Below, one piece after another: positions 14,660 to 19,487 of a DNA stretch of 19,487 bases. The position numbers and the translations under genes were made by a program. The notes below the pieces were generated by a model. It did no database searches and was not told where the DNA came from. It saw nothing but the letters and a program-made list of their open reading frames with translations. Positions within the stretch are counted from its first letter, which is position 1. Each line of letters opens with the position of its first letter. Source of the DNA: Candidatus Aerophobetes bacterium Ae_b3b (GTDB lineage: Bacteria; Aerophobota; Aerophobia; Aerophobales; AE-B3A); NCBI GenBank assembly GCA_005223085.1, contig NJBP01000043.1:1-19487 (forward strand). The letters are read 5' to 3'.

Positions 14660-15787
14660 CTAAAATCCTAATTTTGCCTTAATTTCGAGCCAGGTATTCA
14701 CTCTCCTCTCAGGATCCTCTTCAGTAACCATTATATAAAGAGGAACAGGAAATTCATCGATTGACATAGTGTACCACCAGGTTCTCTCCTTAACTGCATC
14801 GGTATAACCACCACCTCCAGCAGGATTAATAATACCAAAGCCAACTTTCTCAGCCAGTAAGGTTTGTCCTGCATCACCTATCATGTAATCGATGTATTTG
14901 AGAGCCAGATCGAGAGATTTCCCTTTAGTCGGTTTGGTAATTACCCATCCGTCGATCCAGCAGATGGTGCCTTCAGTTGGTAGGTAGTGAGTGAACTTAT
15001 CTCCCACTCCCTCCTCCACCAATGCATTGGCCTCAATAGCGTTATTGCCGGTTATGGAAATATAGGCATCCTCTCCGGTAAGGATCGCTTTTTCTGAATC
15101 AAATCCGAGGGTAAACTGTCTGCAGTTTTTGGCCCATAGGCTAAGTTCAGTAATCATAGCCTCATAGTCAGCCTCACTCAGGTTAAATGGATGGGTAATA
15201 CCGGCAGCAATCGCTGACATGCTGGTGACATTGGTAGACTCATCAAACATGGTCACCATATCCTTGAACTGAGGCGCCTTCATCACCCTGTAAGAAAGAA
15301 CTTGACGGCCTCCACCTATATCGGTCAGATATGGCTTAAGCCTGTCACCCACGACAGCCGTATTGACGATAAAGTCTTGATCTCCCCAGCAGATGGGAAC
15401 ATGGAACTTCTTACCGGGTTCAACCTCGGCATAGGGATGGTCACGGAAATATTTTCCTATTTTGGGGTAATTTTTTAATCTAGACACATCTATGGGTTGA
15501 ATCAGACCGGCATCGTAATACATCTGAACCCTACCTGAGTCATTAGATATTATATTGTACAGGCCTGGTGCAGCTTTGGTCTTGGTGAAATGCTCCTCCA
15601 CCGTCCCAGCATAGGTTATTTTGACCTCGCAATCATACTTTTCTTCGAAAGGCTTTACCCAGCTATCGTCCGCATATCCAAAAAAGCAAAGAATACTCAG
15701 CGTACCGCCTTCCTTCGCTGCCATGGCTGGGATGGAAAATAACACAACCAGACATAGGGACAACAACAAAACTGACAATTTTTTCAT
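14660..15787 (-). CDS. Periplasmic solute-binding protein, spermidine/putrescine (PotD) type
   Basis: 375 residues. A Sec signal peptide MKKLSVLLLSLCLVVLFSIP ends in AMA at residues 21-23, with cleavage expected before Ala24; there is no lipobox cysteine, which fits a soluble periplasmic protein. The mature protein opens GGTLSILCFFGYADDSWVKPFEEKY and includes YNIISNDSGRVQMYYDAGLI and ICWIDGWVITKPTKGKSLDLALKYIDYMI, the pattern of PotD-like extracellular binding proteins (SBP_bac type). A strong site AAAGGAGAGG precedes the ATG. First gene of the transporter block, 203 bp downstream of the DegT gene. With MttB at the operon end, a quaternary or methylated amine is a more likely ligand than a polyamine (inference). 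Confidence 0.88.
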   Translation of the reverse strand: MKKLSVLLLSLCLVVLFSIPAMAAKEGGTLSILCFFGYADDSWVKPFEEKYDCEVKITYAGTVEEHFTKTKAAPGLYNIISNDSGRVQMYYDAGLIQPIDVSRLKNYPKIGKYFRDHPYAEVEPGKKFHVPICWGDQDFIVNTAVVGDRLKPYLTDIGGGRQVLSYRVMKAPQFKDMVTMFDESTNVTSMSAIAAGITHPFNLSEADYEAMITELSLWAKNCRQFTLGFDSEKAILTGEDAYISITGNNAIEANALVEEGVGDKFTHYLPTEGTICWIDGWVITKPTKGKSLDLALKYIDYMIGDAGQTLLAEKVGFGIINPAGGGGYTDAVKERTWWYTMSIDEFPVPLYIMVTEEDPERRVNTWLEIKAKLGF

Positions 15788-15990
15788 TGTCCTCTCCTTT
15801 TCTTTTTTAAAATTTGGGTTAAACTAAAAAGTCTATGTAAAGCCTGCTCTCGGAAAGAAGCTATTTGTCTGACTCATCCCTCCTTTCTTTGCCAGAATTT
15901 TCTTTCCAGATTCAGGCGTCATTTGAGTACTTGGCTTGTAGGGTTAACTCCAAAAAACGTATCTTTCTTCTTCCGTATAAAATATTTGAT

Positions 15991-17319
15991 CTAAGCTATT
16001 TCTGCCCTACCAGTTATAGGCTTTTTCTCGACAGATGTCGTCTTAACGGTAACAACCTCATCGATATTGTCAAAGACCCTGTGAAATGCTTCTATATAGT
16101 GTTTCATAAGCTCCAGGGGCTGAGGAAAAATGGGGTAAGGTTCAGAGCAAATCACCAGAGAGTCAGCTAACAGCTTCAAGGTTTCTGGATAATCGTTTGG
16201 ATCATAGCTTATCTTTTCTGCATATTTACAGCTCCAGGGACAACCCTTGCCATAGCCTTCCTTAAGCCTAAAGAGAGTTTGACCAAGAATAGGGACAGTT
16301 TGCCAGAGGACAGTATCTACCCCCTCTGCCTGAAGAGTCTTCATTACCAAATCTCTGAAATTATCCGGCTCCATATCTAAATCCAACTCGTCTGGACTTA
16401 GTCTGATTCTGTATTTATGATAGATATGGGTCCTGTCGGGAGGGACAAAGGGAGGAGTGACCCCCTTAATCTCTGCTAGATGCCCGGATAAATACTCAGC
16501 GTTTCTCTTCCCATTGGCATTGTATTCATCTAACCTTTTAAGTTGACTTCTAGCAAAAGCAGCCGGCATCTCCTGAGTCCTATAATTCCATCCCATGGTG
16601 TAAGCATTGTATTTTCTTCCTTCCTCGGGCTTAAGGAACTCTCCAAACATCCTCACCATGTTGGCTTTACCCCTGTATTCTTCATTATTAGTAACAAAAA
16701 GGCCACCTTCTCCTCCCGGCATATTCTTGGTAGAGTTTAAGCTAAAGGCCGCCATATCACTGAAATTACCAGTCTTTTTACCATGATACAGTGTTCCATG
16801 AGACTGAGCAGCATCCTCTATCACAACGAGATGATGCTTTTTGGCAATCTCATTTATCTCGTCCATATCTGCCGGCAGGCCATGAATATGAACAGGCATA
16901 ATAGCCTTTGTCCTGGAGTTAATCTTTTCTTCTATTCTTTTTGGATCAATATTGAAGGTCTTAGGATCGATATCCACAAAGATCGGTATGGCGTTATGAT
17001 GCAGGACCGCCACCGCTGAAGCTAAAAATGAAAAGGCTGAGGTAATAACCTCATCTCCAGGCCCAAGACCTGCTGCGGCTACTGCCATATGAAGAGCTGC
17101 CGTTCCACTATTTACAGCTATACAGTATTTTGTCCCAACATATCTGGCAAAGTCTTCCTGAAGGCCCACCACCTCCGGGGCATAGGGACCCCAGAGGATA
17201 CCCCTATTCAAAACTCCCATCACGGCGTTTTTATCCTCCTCAGTTATTACTGGCCAGCCTACCTTTAATTCCTCAGGTACTGTCCTTTTCCCTCCGGCAA
17301 TGGCTAAATCTCCCTTCAT
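15991..17319 (-). CDS. DegT/DnrJ/EryC1/StrS-family PLP aminotransferase
   Basis: 442 residues from the ATG at 17319. Motifs (numbered from the longer TTG form): NSGTAALHM (72-80), PGDEVITSAFSFLASAVAVL (89-108), VVIEDAAQSHG (167-177) holding the Asp that pairs with the pyridoxal nitrogen, and FSLNSTKNMPGGEGG with the Schiff-base Lys200. C-terminal RTQEMPAAFARSQLKRLDEY is typical. The opening LAIAGGKRTVPEELKVGWPVITEEDK and length above 430 recall the scyllo-inosose/keto-sugar aminotransferase branch, but that subassignment is uncertain. The frame opens at TTG 17325; the AGGAGG site lies 8 nt from ATG 17319, which I chose. It is 21 bp after the ROK stop, so ROK and DegT form one operon, suggesting an amino-sugar or aminocyclitol link. 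Confidence 0.87.
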   Translation of the reverse strand: MKGDLAIAGGKRTVPEELKVGWPVITEEDKNAVMGVLNRGILWGPYAPEVVGLQEDFARYVGTKYCIAVNSGTAALHMAVAAAGLGPGDEVITSAFSFLASAVAVLHHNAIPIFVDIDPKTFNIDPKRIEEKINSRTKAIMPVHIHGLPADMDEINEIAKKHHLVVIEDAAQSHGTLYHGKKTGNFSDMAAFSLNSTKNMPGGEGGLFVTNNEEYRGKANMVRMFGEFLKPEEGRKYNAYTMGWNYRTQEMPAAFARSQLKRLDEYNANGKRNAEYLSGHLAEIKGVTPPFVPPDRTHIYHKYRIRLSPDELDLDMEPDNFRDLVMKTLQAEGVDTVLWQTVPILGQTLFRLKEGYGKGCPWSCKYAEKISYDPNDYPETLKLLADSLVICSEPYPIFPQPLELMKHYIEAFHRVFDNIDEVVTVKTTSVEKKPITGRAEIA

Positions 17320-17340
17320 CACCAATACCTCCTCCCTAGT

Positions 17341-18600
17341 TCAGAATGGTATACTCTTTCTACCTACGTAACTTACCCCGGCAGTAAAGATATTTTTGAG
17401 AACAAGAATTGCTGCTCCCAGAACTCCAGCATCGTCACCCAGGATAGAAATTTTTACATCTACTTTCTCAGAGGCCACTTGTAAAGCTCGTGCTTTTACG
17501 ACCCGTTTTACTGGATCCAGCAGGAGCCTCCCTGCTTTGGATACTCCTGCCCCGATAATAACTAAGTCAGGATTAAAAAGATTGATCGCGTTGGCAACAC
17601 CGATACCTAAATATTCGCCTGTCTTCTCCATGATGTTGAAGGCGAGCTTGTCACCTCTTTTGGCGGCTGCCACAACGATCTCCGAGGTAATTTTATTGAG
17701 ATCCCCTTCTACTAATTCCTCAATAAGAGACACTACTCCCTGCTCCAGAGCTTCTCTTGTCCGTCTAGCAATGGCAGGGCCGGATACCAGCGTTTCCAGA
17801 CAACCAAAATTCCCACAGTTGCAGCGGGGACCGTTCTCATCTACTGTCATATGGCCTAATTCTCCCGCTGTCCCTCCACTTCCTCGATATAGCTCACCAT
17901 GAATGAAAACCCCGGAGCCGACGCCTATTCCCACATTGACGAAAATGAAATTCTCTACATTCTTAGCCAGTCCACACCAAGACTCAGCCAGAGTCATGGC
18001 TCTGGCACTATCATCTATGACTGCCTCGATTCCCAATTCCTGTCCTATTATTTTTTTTAGAGGGATATTTTTCCACCCCTCAACATTTGGCCAAAAAAGA
18101 CATACCCCCTCGCGATGATCAACTATCCCGGAAAGTCCTATACCGATTCCTTTAATTTTATCTGTCTTGACTTTTGATTTTTCAATGACCTCAAGAATAG
18201 TATTCATCGTCCTCCCAAGAGTAGCTTTCTTACCTTCACTAGCATTTGTCGCCTTCACTATTTTGGTAACTATCTTTGCCTCCAAGTCTACCACAGCTGC
18301 TCTGAGCTTAGCTGCGCCTATGTCAACTCCAATAGCGAAAAGGGCATCTGGCACCAGTCTCAACAAAATAGGAGGACGCCCGCCTTTTGAGGCACCAAAT
18401 TCATCCTCCTTTAAAAAACCGGCCCTTATTAAATCTCGAACCAAGGGGGTCACCCTCGGCCCACTTAAATTAGTAAATTTGGCAATATCAGCTCTTCCTA
18501 TTGGACCAAACCTTCTAACTGTGTCCAATATAAGAGCGTAATTATCATTACTACCTAGCTTGTTCCCACCGATGTTAGCATTAATAGTCTTTTCGTCCAT
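17341..18600 (-). CDS. ROK-family transcriptional repressor (NagC/XylR type)
   Basis: 419 residues, typical of ROK regulators, longer than ROK kinases. An N-terminal winged helix-turn-helix (about residues 20-80: NYALILDTVRRFGPIGRADI, then LVRDLIRAGFLKEDEFGASKGGRPP) precedes the ROK sugar-binding half. The zinc motif is complete: His250 with Cys260, Cys262 and Cys267 (RCNCGNFGCLE), and AGELGH is conserved. The ATP-binding loop reads VDIGAAKLRAAV, lacking the usual Thr, and the kinase NDAN motif reads DDSA, consistent with a sensor rather than an active kinase. Members bind a sugar or sugar phosphate and then release DNA. It heads the ROK-DegT operon and has a strong promoter flanked by an inverted repeat, which fits autoregulation. 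Confidence 0.9.
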   Translation of the reverse strand: MDEKTINANIGGNKLGSNDNYALILDTVRRFGPIGRADIAKFTNLSGPRVTPLVRDLIRAGFLKEDEFGASKGGRPPILLRLVPDALFAIGVDIGAAKLRAAVVDLEAKIVTKIVKATNASEGKKATLGRTMNTILEVIEKSKVKTDKIKGIGIGLSGIVDHREGVCLFWPNVEGWKNIPLKKIIGQELGIEAVIDDSARAMTLAESWCGLAKNVENFIFVNVGIGVGSGVFIHGELYRGSGGTAGELGHMTVDENGPRCNCGNFGCLETLVSGPAIARRTREALEQGVVSLIEELVEGDLNKITSEIVVAAAKRGDKLAFNIMEKTGEYLGIGVANAINLFNPDLVIIGAGVSKAGRLLLDPVKRVVKARALQVASEKVDVKISILGDDAGVLGAAILVLKNIFTAGVSYVGRKSIPF

Positions 18601-18656
18601 TCAATAGCTCGAACTTTATTCAAAATGTTAAAGAAGTTATCTCTTTTTCTACTAAT

Positions 18657-18684
18657 ATAATAACAAATAATTTAATTTTGTCAA
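18657..18684 (-). promoter_or_regulatory. Sigma-70-type promoter of the ROK-DegT operon
   Basis: On the minus strand TTGACA (18684-18679), 16-bp AT-rich spacer, TATTAT (18662-18657); the ATG at 18600 is about 57 bp downstream. Confidence 0.75.
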
Positions 18685-18686
18685 GG

Positions 18687-18709
18687 CTTTCTTCATAAGT
18701 TTAAGAAAG
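18687..18709. promoter_or_regulatory. Inverted repeat beside the ROK promoter, candidate operator
   Basis: CTTTCTT (18687-18693) and AAGAAAG (18703-18709), 7-bp arms with a 9-bp centre, directly upstream of the -35 box. The length of 23 bp suits a dimeric regulator, possibly the ROK protein itself. Being A/T-rich, it may be chance. Confidence 0.35.
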
Positions 18710-18838
18710 TTAGTAAGCTTCATTATGGCTAAAATTTAGGAAAGTGCCGGAAGAGATGTATTAAAAGAAAAATCAAGTTTTTGTTCTATAAAACCTGGAA
18801 AATGAAGCCACTCATACCATCTCACTTCATAGTTCTGC

Positions 18839-18866
18839 TTGACATTCCGTTCTCTAAACCTATAAT
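18839..18866 (+). promoter_or_regulatory. Consensus sigma-70 promoter of the MNT gene
   Basis: TTGACA at 18839-18844, 16-bp spacer, TATAAT at 18861-18866, both hexamers perfect. Leader of about 65 nt to the ATG at 18938. Confidence 0.8.
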
Positions 18867-18937
18867 TAGACTAGGATTTTCAAAAAGTCCGAAAATAAAA
18901 TGTCCCAAAGTCAGCCGCCCAAAATGGAAACAATAAA

Positions 18938-19273
18938 ATGAAAACTGCAGCCAGAGAAAAAATACTCCAGAAAGAACTGGAAAGAATAGTAAAGATATTA
19001 ACACAAAAATACCGTGCTCAGAAAATAATCCTTTTTGGTTCCTTAGCTGAAGAACAGCCAGGAAACTGGAGCGACTTAGACATTTTAGTAATCAAAAAAA
19101 CTCACCGCAGGCTAATTGACCGCATAGGAGAAGTTATCAGCCTTTGTAAACCAAAAATAGCTACTGATTTTATTGTCTATAACCCTGAGGAATTTAGAGA
19201 ACTTTGCCAAACCGAACCCTTTGTACAAAAAGAGATCGTTGAGAAAGGAAAAATCTTATATGAAAGGGAATAA
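18938..19273 (+). CDS. Minimal nucleotidyltransferase (MNT) domain protein
   Basis: 111 residues. The nucleotidyltransferase signature is complete: ILFGSLAEEQPGNWSDLDILVI gives Gly34-Ser35 and Asp46/Asp48, with a third acidic residue Asp77 in IATDFIVYN. A basic helix precedes it (REKILQKELERIVKIL). Such small proteins are often antitoxins that transfer AMP onto a partner HEPN toxin, encoded next to them. Here the downstream gene is on the opposite strand (PurL-like) and no HEPN frame is visible on either side, so this copy appears solitary. The ribosome binding site is weak (GGAAA about 8 nt before the ATG), in contrast to a perfect promoter. Function as an orphan antitoxin or an independent transferase is open. 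Confidence 0.82.
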   Translation: MKTAAREKILQKELERIVKILTQKYRAQKIILFGSLAEEQPGNWSDLDILVIKKTHRRLIDRIGEVISLCKPKIATDFIVYNPEEFRELCQTEPFVQKEIVEKGKILYERE

Positions 19274-19290
19274 AGAGCGCTAAAGCTCTT
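19273..19290 (-). terminator. Short hairpin between MNT and PurL-like gene ends
   Basis: AAGAGC (19273-19278) and GCTCTT (19285-19290) with a 6-nt loop, overlapping both gene ends. On the minus strand it is followed by TATTCCCTTTC, a poor U-run, so terminator function is weakly supported. Confidence 0.3.
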
Positions 19291-19487
19291 ATGCCTGGAT
19301 ATGGCGGGACAGTTCTCTTCTCCATAGCTTCTCTAATTCATCTAGGCCGATATCTATGATTTTTTTTTCATTTCTGCAAATGATGAGTTTATCTCCCTCT
19401 ATTTTTCCTAACTTAGCAAGGGGAGCCTTATTTTTATGAGCTAGATCCCGTATCTGGTTAAAATCTTCAGGACGGCAGGAGACCACA
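19289..19487 (-). CDS. purL: PurL-like C-terminal fragment (phosphoribosylformylglycinamidine synthase), 5' end outside the window
   Basis: Only the last 65 residues are inside the window; the frame runs off the right edge, so the apparent GTG at 19486 is internal. VVSCRPEDFNQIRDLAHKNK, then LAKLGKIEGDKLII and the ending IDIGLDELEKLWRREL match the C-terminal AIR-synthase-type domain of PurL (pattern V-S-x-x-P-E-D...IG-x-V-x-G-D-x-L-x-I...L-x-E-L-x-x-x-W). PurL performs the glutamine-dependent amidation step of de novo purine synthesis in the cytoplasm. Other AIR-synthase-fold proteins (PurM, SelD, HypE) are less good matches at this end. It converges on the MNT gene. Confidence 0.72.
   Translation of the reverse strand, partial: VVSCRPEDFNQIRDLAHKNKAPLAKLGKIEGDKLIICRNEKKIIDIGLDELEKLWRRELSRHIQA

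Larger units (their letters stand above)
18601..18937. other. Divergent intergenic region, ROK and MNT promoters
   Basis: 337 bp without a convincing gene. It contains the ROK promoter (18657-18684), an inverted repeat next to it (18687-18709) and the MNT promoter (18839-18866). I see nothing recognisable in 18710-18838. Confidence 0.7.

Noticed and set aside
15833-15922. 29-codon minus-strand reading frame between the DegT and binding-protein genes
   Set aside because: No ribosome binding site, no recognisable family and ends before the strong site of the binding protein; likely chance.
15788-15990. Promoter with TTTACA (minus strand, near 15840) for the binding-protein gene
   Set aside because: No acceptable -10 hexamer at 16-18 bp; left unannotated.
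18900-18941. 13-codon frame ending in an ATGA overlap with the MNT start
   Set aside because: No ribosome binding site upstream of its ATG; the overlap alone is weak evidence for a regulatory leader peptide.

Overview
The window looks like a chromosomal segment from an uncultivated diderm bacterium of moderate-to-low GC. An outer-membrane beta-barrel gene, a periplasmic DUF3108-type gene and an exported binding protein without a lipobox point to a Gram-negative-type envelope. Promoters close to the sigma-70 consensus precede most transcription units. The phylum cannot be fixed from this sequence; a candidate phylum is plausible but only a guess.

Layout. 1-1680 (+): 3' part of an outer-membrane beta-barrel protein with an in-frame 81-codon tandem repeat at its N-terminal side. 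1710-2450 (-): exported DUF3108 protein. 2683-5149 (+): two-gene unit of a COG4091-type Rossmann/SAF oxidoreductase (same broad family as the DXP-reductoisomerase-like DRL enzymes) and a zinc alcohol dehydrogenase. 5139-7026 (-): two-gene unit of a PfkB sugar kinase and a class II aldolase homologue with altered metal-site residues. 7027-7369: divergent control region with two promoters, a nested palindromic element and a candidate operator. 7370-8884 (+): FGGY (xylulokinase-like) kinase. 8931-10109 (-): Gfo/Idh/MocA dehydrogenase with its own promoter. 10230-18600 (-): long collinear series, in transcription order ROK regulator, DegT aminotransferase, then after a 203-bp gap a spermidine/putrescine-type ABC importer (binding protein, ATPase, two permeases) and an MttB-like methyltransferase without pyrrolysine. 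18938-19273 (+): minimal nucleotidyltransferase (MNT). 19289-19487 (-): C-terminal end of a PurL-like protein.

How it may work together (inference). The centre reads as a carbohydrate or polyol catabolic island: two or three NAD(P)-dependent dehydrogenases, two sugar kinases and an aldolase could convert a polyol or unusual sugar to a ketose, phosphorylate it once or twice and cleave it. The Pot-type importer with an MttB homologue suggests uptake and corrinoid-dependent demethylation of a methylated or quaternary amine, but no corrinoid protein gene is present here. The ROK repressor probably controls at least its own operon. The ends (beta-barrel, DUF3108, MNT, PurL) look like unrelated flanking genes.

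The strongest leads are the COG4091/DRL-like enzyme in a sugar-catabolic setting, the non-canonical aldolase, the MttB-transporter operon, the palindromic element with compensated arm substitutions, and the exact 127-bp repeat at the window start, which also carries a possible assembly explanation. No rRNA, tRNA, CRISPR array or insertion sequence was seen.
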